From Betaproteobacteria bacterium HGW-Betaproteobacteria-3 (lineage in GTDB: Bacteria; Pseudomonadota; Gammaproteobacteria; Burkholderiales; Burkholderiaceae_C), in contig PHCI01000002.1 of assembly GCA_002842205.1 (NCBI GenBank), positions 186,001-250,000 on the forward strand: a stretch of 64,000 nt of DNA, written 5' to 3'. Shown piece after piece: positions 1-8,760 of this stretch. The notes under the pieces were generated by a model. That model ran no database searches and had not been told where the DNA came from. It saw nothing but the letters and a program-made list of their open reading frames with translations. The translations under genes were made by a program, and so were the position numbers. The number at the start of each line of letters is the position of its first letter. Within the stretch, counting starts at the first letter, position 1.

Positions 1-200
1 GCTCCGCTGGCGCTGACAGACTTGACGCGGTGACCTTGATGTCAATGGGCGTGGCCACACTGACCACTGCGATTGGTTTTGGAACCCTGGCCTTGTCCAG
101 TGTGCCAGTGCTCTACGCCATTGGCGTGACCGTGGGGCCAGGGGCGCTTCTGGGACTTTTTCTTTCGGCGGTGCTGGTTTATCCGGCAGGTAATCGATGA
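1..200 (+). CDS. MMPL/RND-type exporter, C-terminal fragment
   Basis: The frame that ends at the TGA at 198-200 is open from the left edge and encodes about 65 residues, so only the C-terminus of a larger gene is visible. The residues are mostly hydrophobic: an alternating Gly/Ala/Leu/Thr segment followed by a second hydrophobic helix and a short polar tail. That is the ending expected of the last membrane helices of an MMPL family (predicted exporter) protein. In aryl-polyene and xanthomonadin clusters such an exporter accompanies the ketosynthase genes found just downstream, which fits here. The next gene starts at the overlapping ATGA, so the two are co-transcribed. The family call rests on context plus a short helical tail and is therefore only moderate. 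Confidence 0.55.
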   Translation, partial: SAGADRLDAVTLMSMGVATLTTAIGFGTLALSSVPVLYAIGVTVGPGALLGLFLSAVLVYPAGNR

Positions 201-841
201 GTCACGCCGCAGCGCTGCATTACCGTTGTGACTCGTCCAGCCTGATGGTGGTCTTGCCGGGTGCCTTGATGACCCCGGAACAAATGGTGCAGGCCGGGAT
301 GTTTGATGCGGTGAGGCAGCGTCGATTGGCACTTGACGTGACGGCGCTCAATCTGCACGCACTGGAAGGCTGCAACCGGTCGGCGCTCGAGATTCTGGCG
401 CAGGAGGTGCTGGCACCCGCGCGTGCAAAATATCAGCAAGTCTGGCTGGGTGGGATCTCCCGAGGCGGGCAACTGGCGTTGTCCTGCCTGGCCGAACAGG
501 CGGGGGTTATCGACGGCATGTGCCTGCTGGCCCCTTATCCGGGAAGCCGACTGACCACCAATGCCATCCAACGTGCCGGTGGTCTGGACCAGTGGTGGCC
601 CACCGACGAACAGTTGCTGGACCCGGAATTCCGTCTTTGGCAGTGGCTCAGGAACCCTTCTGTCAACGTACCGATTTTCATGGGGTTTGGCACGCAGGAC
701 CGTTTTTCCGATGGCATCCAGCTGCTTGCCGGGCGTCTTCCGAAAGCGACTTGCCGCACGTTTCCTGGCGGACACGACTGGCCTGTCTGGCAGGCGCTAT
801 GGGGTCAGTTTCTCGATCTCGGTTTTTTTGGAGCCCAATCG
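197..841 (+). CDS. Small alpha/beta hydrolase of the pigment cluster
   Basis: A 215-residue protein with a complete alpha/beta-hydrolase signature: nucleophile elbow GISRGG (Ser about 88), an acid in GTQDRF (Asp about 168) and a catalytic-type His in GGHDW (about 193). There is no signal peptide, so it is probably cytoplasmic. It starts in the ATGA overlap with the exporter gene, and its stop codon TGA (842-844) overlaps the GTG of the next gene, so translation is coupled on both sides. Its substrate is unknown. A thioesterase- or esterase-like role in releasing or remodelling the polyene ester is an inference from position only. Confidence 0.8.
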
Positions 842-1638
842 TGACACGGCGCTGGATCGCATCACCGACACTGAAAGCCTCTGCCGCCGTGCACGCCGCT
901 GCGCTGGGTGCACTGACCATCCCGACGGCCTGGCCATGGGCGCTGGGTGCACTGGCGGCCAACCATGCCGCGCTGACGCTGGCAGGAATGTTGCCGCGAT
1001 CCAGCCTGCTGGGGCCCAATCTCACGCGATTGCCAGCTGCGGCCTCGGCACGTCGTGAAGTTGCGCTGACGTTTGACGATGGTCCCGATCCTGAAATCAC
1101 GCCACGCGTGCTCGATCTTCTGGATGCAGCGGACGTCAAAGCCAGCTTCTTCTGTATCGGCCGTTGCGCGCGTCAGCAACCGGTCCTGTGCCGGCAGATC
1201 GTGGCGCGCGGTCACCGTGTGGAAAACCACGGAGACGCCCATTCCAGGGTGTTTTCGCTGTTCGGCCCCGCGCGCATGCGCGCTGACATCATCGAGGCCC
1301 AAATTACCCTGACCGATATCACGGGTCAGGCGCCGCTTTTTTTCCGGCCGACAGCCGGATTGCGCAACCCGTTTCTAGACCCGGTTCTTGCCGGACTTGA
1401 TCTGCAGCTTGCCGCCTGGACGCGGCGTCCATACGACACCCGCGAAGGGCGGCCGAGCCGGGTTCTGCAACGCCTGATCCGCGGACTCGCAGCTGGGGAT
1501 ATTCTTCTTATGCACGACGGCCACGGGGCTCGTACGCCAGAGGGTCACGCGGTGATTCTTGAGACACTGCCGATCTTGCTGCACACTTTGGCCGCGCATC
1601 GGTTGCGGGCGGTGACGCTTGCAGGCGCTTTGACATGA
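841..1638 (+). CDS. Polysaccharide deacetylase (NodB homology) family protein
   Basis: The reading frame is open further upstream, but the GTG at 841, which overlaps the preceding stop, gives a sensible 265-residue protein. An N-terminal hydrophobic region (about residues 15-50) suggests membrane anchoring. It is followed by a NodB domain: TFDDGPD at about 77-83 supplies the catalytic and metal-binding aspartates, and the ENHGDAH segment supplies the two metal-binding histidines (about 130 and 134). FFRPTAG and LLMHDGH fit later NodB motifs. The family removes N- or O-acetyl groups from sugars. A carbohydrate deacetylase inside a polyene pigment operon suggests that the pigment head group is glycosylated and trimmed, but this is inference. 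The gene overlaps the methyltransferase gene by 4 bp. Confidence 0.85.
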   Translation: MTRRWIASPTLKASAAVHAAALGALTIPTAWPWALGALAANHAALTLAGMLPRSSLLGPNLTRLPAAASARREVALTFDDGPDPEITPRVLDLLDAADVKASFFCIGRCARQQPVLCRQIVARGHRVENHGDAHSRVFSLFGPARMRADIIEAQITLTDITGQAPLFFRPTAGLRNPFLDPVLAGLDLQLAAWTRRPYDTREGRPSRVLQRLIRGLAAGDILLMHDGHGARTPEGHAVILETLPILLHTLAAHRLRAVTLAGALT

Positions 1639-2357
1639 CCACTGCTTTTTTTCCTGCCCTGCTTGAGCAGGCCACTCAGCCGTTTCAGGCGGGAGGTCAG
1701 TTTACCTATCGTTATGCGCGTGGAAAGCTGGCGTATGACTGCATTTTTCGCGAAATGCTCCAGCGCGGTGTGTTCCCGGCGCAGGGACATTTTCTGGATC
1801 TGGGTTGCGGGCAGGGGAGCCTGTTTGCCTTGCTGCTGGCGGCGCGGCAGTTGTTTGAGCAAGGGCATTGGCCCGCAGACTGGGCCACAGCGCCACGCCC
1901 CCTGAGTCTGCGGGGTATCGAGTTGATGCCACGCGACGTCCAACGCGCGGCGCTGGCCTTTGGGCCCGGACACCCTCTTGTGCGCATCGAGCAGGGTGAC
2001 ATGACACAGGTCGATCTCGGGTGCCCCGACGTGATCACCATCCTGGACGCTCTTCACTATCTTGGATACACGCAACAGGAAATATTGCTGCAACGCATCC
2101 GCGCTGCCTTGCCCGTTGGCGGGTTGTTCCTGACCCGCATTGGAGACGCCAGCGCCGGGATGCCATTTCTTTTCTCGAATTGGGTCGATCATGTCGTCAC
2201 TTATGCGCGAGGGCACCGTATGCCGCGCCTGCATTGCCGCAAGCTCGCGGAATGGAGGGATCTGCTGATCGGGCTGGGTTTTGAGGTGGACAGTGAGGTC
2301 ATGAGTGAGGGCATGCCCTTTGCCAACGTCATGCTGGTTTGCCGTGTGCCGCGGTAA
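1635..2357 (+). CDS. SAM-dependent methyltransferase
   Basis: A 240-residue class I methyltransferase. Motif I is FLDLGCGQGS at about 53-62, an acidic residue follows in RGIELMP, and DALHYLG lies in the motif IV region. The gene overlaps the deacetylase stop (ATGA) and belongs to the same operon. Methylated aryl head groups are known in aryl polyenes and xanthomonadins, so ring or O-methylation of the head group is a plausible role; the substrate cannot be read from the sequence. A 55-bp gap separates it from the ketosynthase gene, the largest gap in this operon. Confidence 0.85.
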   Translation: MTTAFFPALLEQATQPFQAGGQFTYRYARGKLAYDCIFREMLQRGVFPAQGHFLDLGCGQGSLFALLLAARQLFEQGHWPADWATAPRPLSLRGIELMPRDVQRAALAFGPGHPLVRIEQGDMTQVDLGCPDVITILDALHYLGYTQQEILLQRIRAALPVGGLFLTRIGDASAGMPFLFSNWVDHVVTYARGHRMPRLHCRKLAEWRDLLIGLGFEVDSEVMSEGMPFANVMLVCRVPR

Positions 2358-2412
2358 GGCGGTCACCGCGTCCCCTCGGTAAGATACAGCCTTTCACCTT
2401 TCAAGCTTCGTT

Positions 2413-3606
2413 GTGGCGCCTCTTCAACTCTCTGCTTACACCCTGATCACCTGCCTGGGCCAAGGGCTGGACGCCACCCGCGAGGCCCTGCACAACGAAA
2501 GAACGGGCCTTTCGCCCTGTTGCTTTGAAACCGTCGAGCTCGATGCCTGGATCGGCGAAGTCGCGGATGTGGACGCGCAGGAATTACCCGTTGCGCTGAG
2601 AAAATACGACTGTCGAAACAATCGCCTGGTCCAGATGGGCCTGGAAACCGATGGCTTCGCGCAACGGGTTGGCGAGGCTGTTGCGCGTCATGGCGCCACG
2701 CGCGTTGGGGTGTTTCTGGGCACCAGCACCGCGGGTATTTTGCAGACCGAGCAGGCTTACCGTCGGCGCGATCCGGTCAGTGGTGCGTTGCCCGAAGATT
2801 TTGATTATCAAGGGACCCACAACGCTTTCTCGCTGGCGGAGTTCACCCGCGATTACTTTGGACTACAGGGCATGGCGATGGCAATCTCCACAGCATGTTC
2901 CTCCAGTGCCAAGGTGTTCGCTGCGGCAGCACGTCAACTCGCGATGGGCAGCATTGACGCCGCCATTGTCGGCGGGGTCGATTCGCTTTGCCTGACGACG
3001 TTGTATGGTTTTTCGTCGCTCCAACTGATGGCGGCCGATCCGTGTCGTCCATTCGATGCGGAGCGCAAGGGGCTTTCCATCGGCGAGGGTGCGGCCTTTG
3101 CCCTGCTGGAGCGCGTCGACCCATCGACGCCATCGGGTACCGTGTTGTTGCTGGGTGTCGGTGAGTCGAGCGACGCACACCATATGTCCGCACCCCACCC
3201 GCACGGCCTGGGGGCACGCCTGGCGATGGAGGCCGCACTTCGGTCGGCTGGGTTGCTGTCCGACAAGGTGGACTACATCAACCTGCACGGCACCGCCACG
3301 CCAGCCAATGACGCGGCCGAAGGCCTGGCCGTTGCCGCACTGTTTGGCGCGCATGTGCGATGCAACTCGACCAAAGGCGCCACCGGACACACGCTCGGCG
3401 CTGCGGGGGCGGTCGAGGCCCTGATTTGTGCTTTGGCCCTGAGTGACCAACGCCTGCCGGGAAGCCCGGGTACCCGCTCCCTTGATCCAGCGATCGGTAT
3501 CCGCTACCAAATGCATGGCGGCGACGTTCCCGTGCGCCACGCACTGAGCAATTCATTCGGGTTTGGGGGCAGCAATTGCAGTTTGGTATTCGGGCTGAGC
3601 CCATGA
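2413..3606 (+). CDS. Beta-ketoacyl-ACP synthase (FabF-like) of the aryl-polyene pathway
   Basis: A 397-residue condensing enzyme starting at a GTG. The full catalytic triad is present: Cys about 162 in STACSSS, His about 292 in NLHGTATP and His about 326 in KGATGHTLGAAG. Length and motifs match FabB/FabF enzymes and the type II ketosynthases of aryl-polyene clusters (ApeO/ApeR type). It would catalyse decarboxylative Claisen condensation of malonyl-ACP onto an aryl or polyenyl ACP in the cytoplasm. The following gene is a ketosynthase-like protein without the active-site Cys, so a KS-CLF heterodimer is likely. The stop overlaps the next start (ATGA). Which of the two Ape ketosynthases it corresponds to is not resolved here. 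Confidence 0.92.
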   Translation: MAPLQLSAYTLITCLGQGLDATREALHNERTGLSPCCFETVELDAWIGEVADVDAQELPVALRKYDCRNNRLVQMGLETDGFAQRVGEAVARHGATRVGVFLGTSTAGILQTEQAYRRRDPVSGALPEDFDYQGTHNAFSLAEFTRDYFGLQGMAMAISTACSSSAKVFAAAARQLAMGSIDAAIVGGVDSLCLTTLYGFSSLQLMAADPCRPFDAERKGLSIGEGAAFALLERVDPSTPSGTVLLLGVGESSDAHHMSAPHPHGLGARLAMEAALRSAGLLSDKVDYINLHGTATPANDAAEGLAVAALFGAHVRCNSTKGATGHTLGAAGAVEALICALALSDQRLPGSPGTRSLDPAIGIRYQMHGGDVPVRHALSNSFGFGGSNCSLVFGLSP

Positions 3607-4406
3607 ACGGCGCCCCCATGCACGCCTGGATCGACGGTATTGGCGTGATCGCGCCCGGCCTTCCCGACTGGGCTTGTGCGCGCGCGATTTTGCGTGGTGA
3701 ACGGATTTTTGAAATTGCGCCATCGGTATTGCCCAAGCCAGATCTGTTGCCGACGGCCGAACGCCGACGTGCCAGTCGCGTCGTCAAACTGAGCCTGGGC
3801 CTGGGCCTGCAAGCCGTAAAGCAGGCTAACGCCGATGCGGCAACCCTGGCTACCGTGTTTGCCGCATCGGGGGCTGATGGGCACAATTGCCACGCCTTGT
3901 GCGAGCAGTTGGCCAGTGACGACCGGCAGATTTCTCCGACCCGTTTTCACAATTCGGTGCACAACGCGGCAGCTGGCTATTGGGGTATTGCAACGCACAG
4001 CATGGCACCGTGCCAGGTGATTGCTGCCTTTGACGCCAGCTTTGGCGCTGGCCTGCTGGACGCATTGGCACAGGTCATGACCGGGGGACAACCCGTGTTG
4101 CTGGTGGCCTATGACAGCGAATACCCGCAGCCGTTGCATGCCAGGCGTGACACGCCCGATTGCGGTGGCGTCGCCTTGTTGCTGAGTCCGCAACGCAGTG
4201 CAGTTTCGCAAGCCTCGTTCACGCTCGTCCCTTGCACACAAAGTGCGGATACCATGACCGACGCAGCCCTGGAGGGATTGCGTCTCCAGATACCGGCGTT
4301 ACGCGCCCTGCCGTTGCTGGAACGGCTGGCCCGACGGCAAACCGGCAGTGTGGTGCTGGATTACCTGTCTTCCATGCAACTGAGGCTGGACGTGCATCCA
4401 TGCTAG
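3603..4406 (+). CDS. Ketosynthase chain-length-factor-like protein
   Basis: A 267-residue protein, much shorter than a normal ketosynthase (about 400). The N-terminus (WIDGIGVIAPGL) and the segment VFAASGADGH resemble the first half of a thiolase-fold ketosynthase. The region where the nucleophilic Cys should be reads AAFDASFGAG, with no Cys, and the C-terminal His motifs are absent. This matches the short chain-length-factor family of aryl-polyene clusters (ApeC type; ketoacyl-synt_2-like). It should dimerise with the upstream ketosynthase and set polyene length. It overlaps both neighbours (ATGA upstream, 7 bp downstream), consistent with 1:1 subunits. The start at 3603 was chosen over an in-frame ATG at 3576 because of the overlap geometry. 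Confidence 0.82.
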   Translation: MNGAPMHAWIDGIGVIAPGLPDWACARAILRGERIFEIAPSVLPKPDLLPTAERRRASRVVKLSLGLGLQAVKQANADAATLATVFAASGADGHNCHALCEQLASDDRQISPTRFHNSVHNAAAGYWGIATHSMAPCQVIAAFDASFGAGLLDALAQVMTGGQPVLLVAYDSEYPQPLHARRDTPDCGGVALLLSPQRSAVSQASFTLVPCTQSADTMTDAALEGLRLQIPALRALPLLERLARRQTGSVVLDYLSSMQLRLDVHPC

Positions 4407-4831
4407 ATCAAAAGTGGATCGCCGCGCACATCCCGCACCAGGGCCGCATGTGCCTGCTCGACGCAGTGCTGTCGTGGACCGATCAACATGTCGTATGCGA
4501 ATCAAACCGCCACACCGACCCCGACCACCCACTGCGAGCTGCCGACCGGCTCGGTGCGGCAACCGGGGTTGAGTATGCAGCGCAGGCCATGGCGATTCAT
4601 GGGGCCTTGCTGGCCCCAACGAAGGTCAGACCAGGGCCAGGTTATCTGACCAGCGTGCGTGGGCTGAAGCTGTATGTGGACAGGCTTGACGATCTGGAGG
4701 GGGCGCTGACGGTTACTGCTCAGCGGCTGTCGGGCGACGAACGGCTCATCATCTACCAGATTCAACTCCACCACCGCGACCGTTGCCTGCTTGACGGACG
4801 CGCTTCGGTGGCTCTCAATGTGGTGATCTGA
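4400..4831 (+). CDS. Hotdog-fold 3-hydroxyacyl-ACP dehydratase (ApeP-like)
   Basis: A 143-residue protein starting at the ATG that overlaps the chain-length-factor stop. The N-terminus IPHQGRMCLLD is the hallmark of the hotdog dehydratase group that includes FabZ relatives and ApeP. The region GVEYAAQAMAIHG corresponds to the central hotdog helix that carries the acidic catalytic residue (Glu in GVEYAAQ). It would dehydrate 3-hydroxyacyl-ACP to the enoyl product and, with no enoyl reductase nearby, the double bonds accumulate as a polyene. The stop overlaps the ATG of the ketoreductase gene by one base. Confidence 0.85.
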   Translation: MLDQKWIAAHIPHQGRMCLLDAVLSWTDQHVVCESNRHTDPDHPLRAADRLGAATGVEYAAQAMAIHGALLAPTKVRPGPGYLTSVRGLKLYVDRLDDLEGALTVTAQRLSGDERLIIYQIQLHHRDRCLLDGRASVALNVVI

Positions 4832-5568
4832 TGAATCCACTGCTCCAACCCAAACGGGCCCTGGTCACGGGCGGCAGCGGCGGCATCGGAGCCGCCATCT
4901 GCCGGCGACTTGCCGCCGATGGACACCATGTCATCGTGCACGCCAACCGGGGGTTGGACAAGGCCCGGGTTCTGGCCGAGCGAATCGTGGAGGAAGGCGG
5001 AAGTGCCGAGGCCATCGCGTTTGATGTGACCGACCGCACGAGCACGGCGACGGCGCTCAACATGCTGCTGGACGCCGGCGCCATCCAGATTCTGGTGAAC
5101 AACGCCGGCATTCACGATGACGCGGTGTTTCCCGGCATGAGTGGCGCCCAATGGGATCGTGTGCTTGATGTGTCACTCAACGGGTTTTTCAACGTGACCC
5201 AGCCATTGACCATGGCCATGATGCGAACCCGATGGGGGCGCATCATCAGTATCTCTTCGGTCGCGGCCATCGCTGGCAACCGTGGGCAGGTCAATTACTC
5301 AGCCGCCAAAGGCGCACTGCACGCCGCCAGCAAGTCATTGGCACTGGAACTGGCCAGCCGTGGAATCACGGTCAATGCAGTGGCGCCCGGGTTGATCGCG
5401 ACGGGCATGATCGAGGGTCAGTTTGATACCGATGCGATCAAGAAAATGGTACCCATGCAGCGTGTGGGCCAGGCCCACGAGGTGGCCGATCTGGTTGGAT
5501 TTCTGGCGTCGGACCAGGCCGGCTACATCTCCGGGCAGGTGATTTCGATCAACGGGGCGATGATCTAG
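4831..5568 (+). CDS. 3-oxoacyl-ACP reductase, SDR family (FabG/ApeQ-like)
   Basis: A 245-residue classical short-chain dehydrogenase. The nucleotide-binding motif GGSGGIG is at about 14-20, NNAGIHD at about 90-96, catalytic Ser in ISISSVAA (about 142) and YSAAK (Tyr about 156, Lys about 160). It ends with the usual SDR C-terminal strand. It would reduce the beta-keto group of the growing chain with NADPH. It is the last gene of the plus-strand operon: only 12 bp separate its stop from the stop of the convergent minus-strand operon, so the two operons meet tail to tail. KS, CLF, dehydratase and ketoreductase together give the minimal polyene-forming cycle. Confidence 0.92.
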   Translation: MNPLLQPKRALVTGGSGGIGAAICRRLAADGHHVIVHANRGLDKARVLAERIVEEGGSAEAIAFDVTDRTSTATALNMLLDAGAIQILVNNAGIHDDAVFPGMSGAQWDRVLDVSLNGFFNVTQPLTMAMMRTRWGRIISISSVAAIAGNRGQVNYSAAKGALHAASKSLALELASRGITVNAVAPGLIATGMIEGQFDTDAIKKMVPMQRVGQAHEVADLVGFLASDQAGYISGQVISINGAMI

Positions 5569-5580
5569 GATTCCGTGATT

Positions 5581-6339
5581 TCACGCCTTGCGGCCGGTGT
5601 ACTCGCGAAAAACACCCAGGGAGACGGAGCAGGCCACGTCAACAAAACCTGCGCGACGCAGCGCGGCGAGAATGAGTTCGGGTTCGATGGCTGCTTCAAT
5701 GGTGTCGCCGTAATATTCCCACAGGCGTTTCACGTCAGCATGGCGACGGGTCAAACGGGCCAATACCGGCACGATCACACCGATGTGAAATCGCAGCAGA
5801 CTCTGTGCCAGCCGGAAGCGCGGGCGACTGATTTCCATGATGCACACCCGACCGCCCGGTTTCAGCACGCGCAGATACTCTGAAAAGGCCAGGTTCAAAT
5901 CGCCAACGTGGCGCAATGCATAACCCATGGAGACGAAATCAACCAGTCCATCGGGCAGGGGGATGGATTCGGCATAGCCCTCGATGGTTTTGACCGCCAC
6001 CTTTTTGCGCAATTCCGCGAGCATTCCCGGCGAAGGGTCAAGCGCCCAGACCTTCCCTTGGGGCCCCACCAGCGCGTGGCCAGCCACCGTGACCAGACCG
6101 GTTCCGGCAGCAACGTCGAGAAGCGACATGCCGGCCTGGAGGCCGTTGTGGCGCAGCACCTCGCGACGATACCAGGCGCCACTGCCGAGCGCAGTGAGGC
6201 TTTCGGCATTGTCGTATCCTGGCGCGGCCTGGTCGAACATGGCCTGGGTCATGGCGCGACGTTCGACTTCGTTGGCAAAGTAGGCGGTCAAGCGCGGATC
6301 GGCTTTGAGGGCGCCGGTGCGCACGAGAGGGGTGTTCAT
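5581..6339 (-). CDS. UbiE/COQ5-like class I methyltransferase
   Basis: A 252-residue methyltransferase with motif I LLDVAAGTG at about 73-81, ALDPSPGM in motif II and LRVLKPGGRV in post-motif III. The N-terminal MFDQAAPGYD is typical of the UbiE/COQ5 branch, but the sequence as a whole is divergent and it lies within a pigment operon. It is the last of five tightly packed minus-strand genes. Methylation of an aromatic head group or a quinone-like precursor is plausible. It is less likely to be the housekeeping ubiE because of its neighbours, but that cannot be excluded without a genome-wide comparison. Confidence 0.8.
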   Translation of the reverse strand: MNTPLVRTGALKADPRLTAYFANEVERRAMTQAMFDQAAPGYDNAESLTALGSGAWYRREVLRHNGLQAGMSLLDVAAGTGLVTVAGHALVGPQGKVWALDPSPGMLAELRKKVAVKTIEGYAESIPLPDGLVDFVSMGYALRHVGDLNLAFSEYLRVLKPGGRVCIMEISRPRFRLAQSLLRFHIGVIVPVLARLTRRHADVKRLWEYYGDTIEAAIEPELILAALRRAGFVDVACSVSLGVFREYTGRKA

Positions 6340-6340
6340 T

Positions 6341-7120
6341 TCATTCTCCAGAGGCGAGGAGTCGGCGCCGTAGCAGTAGCGGAAGGCGCAGCAGAAAACC
6401 CAGACACAGCCGAATGTGCATCCAGGTCAGGAGGACATTGTCGCGCAGGTATCTGAAATGCGAAACGCCACCTTCTTCGGCCGAAAGGTAGCGTACCCGG
6501 GCGTCAACATTGACAGGGTATACACCCGCCCAGCAAAGGCGAACAACCGCTTCGGGGTCGAAGTCGAAACGGCGCATGAAACGGGTGCCCTGCATGATTT
6601 TTTGCAGAGGCCTGATGGGATAGACGCGAAAGCCGTACAGTGAATCGCCAATGCCCATCCACAGCGTTTCCAGGTTGGCCCAGCCATTGGATACCTTGCG
6701 GCCATTGACGCGCAGTGCAGGCGCCTCCGGCCCGAACACTGGCTTTCCCAGCACCATGGCGTGCGGTGAGCGCATGGAAGTTGCCATGAAGGCGGGGATG
6801 GCGTCCGTTGGGTGCTGGCCGTCACTGTCCAGGGTCAGCACGTGACTGAAGCCGGCCCGCGACGCCTGTGTCAGGCCTTCCAGAACCGCGGCTCCCTTGC
6901 CCTGGTTGTGCGGCAGGACGATGACGCGCAGGCCCTCGTCATGGTCGGCAAGGGCCTGCAAGCTCTGGTCGGTGCCGTCTGTGCTGCCATCGACGACGAC
7001 CCAGACCGGGTTCCATACCGCGCGGGCCTGACGCACGGTCGTGAGGACCTGCGCGCCCGGGTTGTAGCTGGGGATCAGCACCAGATGACTGGTGGATGCG
7101 GTGGACAGGGGTTCACTCAT
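6341..7120 (-). CDS. Family 2 glycosyltransferase
   Basis: The frame is open upstream, but the ATG at 7120 (or 7126) overlaps the end of the acyltransferase gene and gives 259 residues. It has the GT-A fold features of family 2: LIPSYNPG at the start, VVDGSTDGT at about 42-50, and the DxD-type LDSDGQH at about 97-103. A basic hydrophobic C-terminus (about the last 30 residues) may associate with the membrane. In aryl-polyene clusters a family 2 glycosyltransferase is a standard component, thought to attach sugar to the pigment head group at the inner membrane. Only 1 bp separates it from the methyltransferase start, so they are translationally linked. Confidence 0.88.
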   Translation of the reverse strand: MSEPLSTASTSHLVLIPSYNPGAQVLTTVRQARAVWNPVWVVVDGSTDGTDQSLQALADHDEGLRVIVLPHNQGKGAAVLEGLTQASRAGFSHVLTLDSDGQHPTDAIPAFMATSMRSPHAMVLGKPVFGPEAPALRVNGRKVSNGWANLETLWMGIGDSLYGFRVYPIRPLQKIMQGTRFMRRFDFDPEAVVRLCWAGVYPVNVDARVRYLSAEEGGVSHFRYLRDNVLLTWMHIRLCLGFLLRLPLLLRRRLLASGE

Positions 7121-7889
7121 CGTCATGGTCACGCTTGGGTTGGGCAAGTTCCTGACGGAAATAGGCGTCAAGCTCTGCTGTGAGTGCGACCTGATCTGTG
7201 GGGGGCTGGAAGCGTCTCCCCAGTCTGGCTTTGCAATGCAGGGGCAGGGTGGGTCTGCGAAACAGCGGCCAGTCCTTGCCCAGGTAAGGCGTGGAAAGTT
7301 CCAGGAGCACGGTTTGCACCGAAGCACCGGTACGACGCGCGATCAGTCCGATCATCGGGTTCAAGGTGTCGATGGGAAACTGCCGGGTGCGGGTCCCCTC
7401 GGGAAAGACCAGCAACTGTGCCCCCTCGGCCAGGGCTTCCCGGCTGAGTTGGATGACATGAAAAGCACTGTCGCTGCGCAGATAACGGGCCAAGCGCGCA
7501 GCTGCACCGAACAGCAAGCTGTCCATCAGGCTCGACTTCGTCACGCAGACCACGTTCGGCAAGCGCGAAGTGATCATCACCGCATCGAGCAGCGAGGGGT
7601 GATTGGCGGCGATGATCAACGGACCCTGGTCGCGCAACTGGTCGAGTTCAGACAGATCGAACCGGAACGAGCACAGTCCGCTCACGATTCGCAGGTAGGC
7701 GCGAAAACCCACCGTGATCGCGCGCCGCCCCAAGGTCGCTCCGGCACGTCGCGGCAGGACCGGATAGAGCAGCATGGCGACGGGAAACCAGATCAGGCAA
7801 ATCAAGGCCAGCAGGGTCAGGCCAAAGAACATGACCGCGTATTCGTAGGCCCTCCACAGCGCACTGACCTGCAGCGTTCGCTCAGTCAT
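7113..7889 (-). CDS. Membrane-associated lysophospholipid-type acyltransferase
   Basis: A 258-residue protein starting at the ATG at 7889, which overlaps the MipA-like gene stop by 8 bp. A hydrophobic segment at about residues 18-45 anchors it in the inner membrane. The acyltransferase motifs are clear: NHPSLLD (HX4D, about 96-102) for catalysis and FPEGTR for acceptor binding. The family (PlsC/LPLAT superfamily) transfers acyl chains to glycerol phosphate or other hydroxyls. In xanthomonadin and aryl-polyene loci an acyltransferase esterifies the pigment to its lipid or sugar carrier, which is the inferred role here. Confidence 0.88.
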   Translation of the reverse strand: MTERTLQVSALWRAYEYAVMFFGLTLLALICLIWFPVAMLLYPVLPRRAGATLGRRAITVGFRAYLRIVSGLCSFRFDLSELDQLRDQGPLIIAANHPSLLDAVMITSRLPNVVCVTKSSLMDSLLFGAAARLARYLRSDSAFHVIQLSREALAEGAQLLVFPEGTRTRQFPIDTLNPMIGLIARRTGASVQTVLLELSTPYLGKDWPLFRRPTLPLHCKARLGRRFQPPTDQVALTAELDAYFRQELAQPKRDHDDE

Positions 7890-8760
7890 CTGCAGGTACC
7901 CGCGTGGACGACTCGCCCAGGATCCACGACACCGCCACGCCGAAGACAAAATAGTGACGCGTGCGCACCAAGGGGCTGTCGGCAAAGCGCGCGTTCTGCA
8001 GGTTGTCGTAACGCACGAACGCGCCCAACCAGTGTCCTGAGAAACGGCGGGATACGCCCAACAGGGACTCCATGCCGCTGTAACCGCCGCGGGCCCGATA
8101 GGCGGGACGATTGGCCGTGGCGTAGGCCGCATCCACGCTGTAAAAATACGCGTGTTGGCGTCGGTCGCCGAAAAGAGGACCGAATTGCAAACCCAAATTC
8201 CAGCCAGCCATGCCGGGCAGATCGGTGATGTCCAGGTTCAGGCGGGGATGGATGACCCAACCAATACTCTGCGGCCGACGGTCCAGCGTAAAGGCCGCGC
8301 GCACGGGCATCTGGAACTTGATCTGCCGGGAGCGCCGTACGTCTCGCCACAACGACACGTCGATCTGGGGGCCGATCTCGAAGTTGGCATCCAGATCTGG
8401 CATGCCGTCACGGGCGCGAATTTTCCGGCTTGAAGAAGGCGGTGAGAGCGCGGCCGAGAGCGTGAAGTCGATGTCATCGGATTCGAAAAGTTGGCCACGC
8501 ACACCGTTGCGGTCAGCTTTCAGAACCTCGCCCCGATAGACCAGGTAGGGCAAAGGCAGGACCAGATGGTTGCTTTGGTCCGATCCGCGGTAAGCAGGGA
8601 TGCGCATCGCAGCCAACCCCAGCCCCGCTTCCCAAAGCGGCTTCTCTTCGGCAGTCGCCGTCATGTGCGAACAGAGGGCAATCGCAGCGGCAGCGGCAGC
8701 GGCCAGTCGGCGGACGCGGGGCACTGGGGGAGCGCTGCGCGGAAAATGACCGCAACTCAT
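7882..8760 (-). CDS. MipA/OmpV family outer-membrane protein
   Basis: A 292-residue protein with a long N-terminal signal region: positive residues, then a run of Ala and Leu, then SHMTATAEE as a plausible cleavage site. The mature part has alternating aromatic and hydrophobic strands expected of a small beta-barrel, starting with WEAGLGLAAMRIPAYRGSDQ, a typical MipA/OmpV opening, and ending with a strand pattern near RHYFVFGVAVSWILG. MipA was described as a scaffold for murein synthesis machinery, but most family members are of unknown function. Its place between a halogenase-like enzyme and an acyltransferase is unusual. It could help place the pigment in the outer membrane (inference). It overlaps the upstream gene by 4 bp (ATGA). 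Confidence 0.8.
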   Translation of the reverse strand: MSCGHFPRSAPPVPRVRRLAAAAAAAIALCSHMTATAEEKPLWEAGLGLAAMRIPAYRGSDQSNHLVLPLPYLVYRGEVLKADRNGVRGQLFESDDIDFTLSAALSPPSSSRKIRARDGMPDLDANFEIGPQIDVSLWRDVRRSRQIKFQMPVRAAFTLDRRPQSIGWVIHPRLNLDITDLPGMAGWNLGLQFGPLFGDRRQHAYFYSVDAAYATANRPAYRARGGYSGMESLLGVSRRFSGHWLGAFVRYDNLQNARFADSPLVRTRHYFVFGVAVSWILGESSTRVPADD

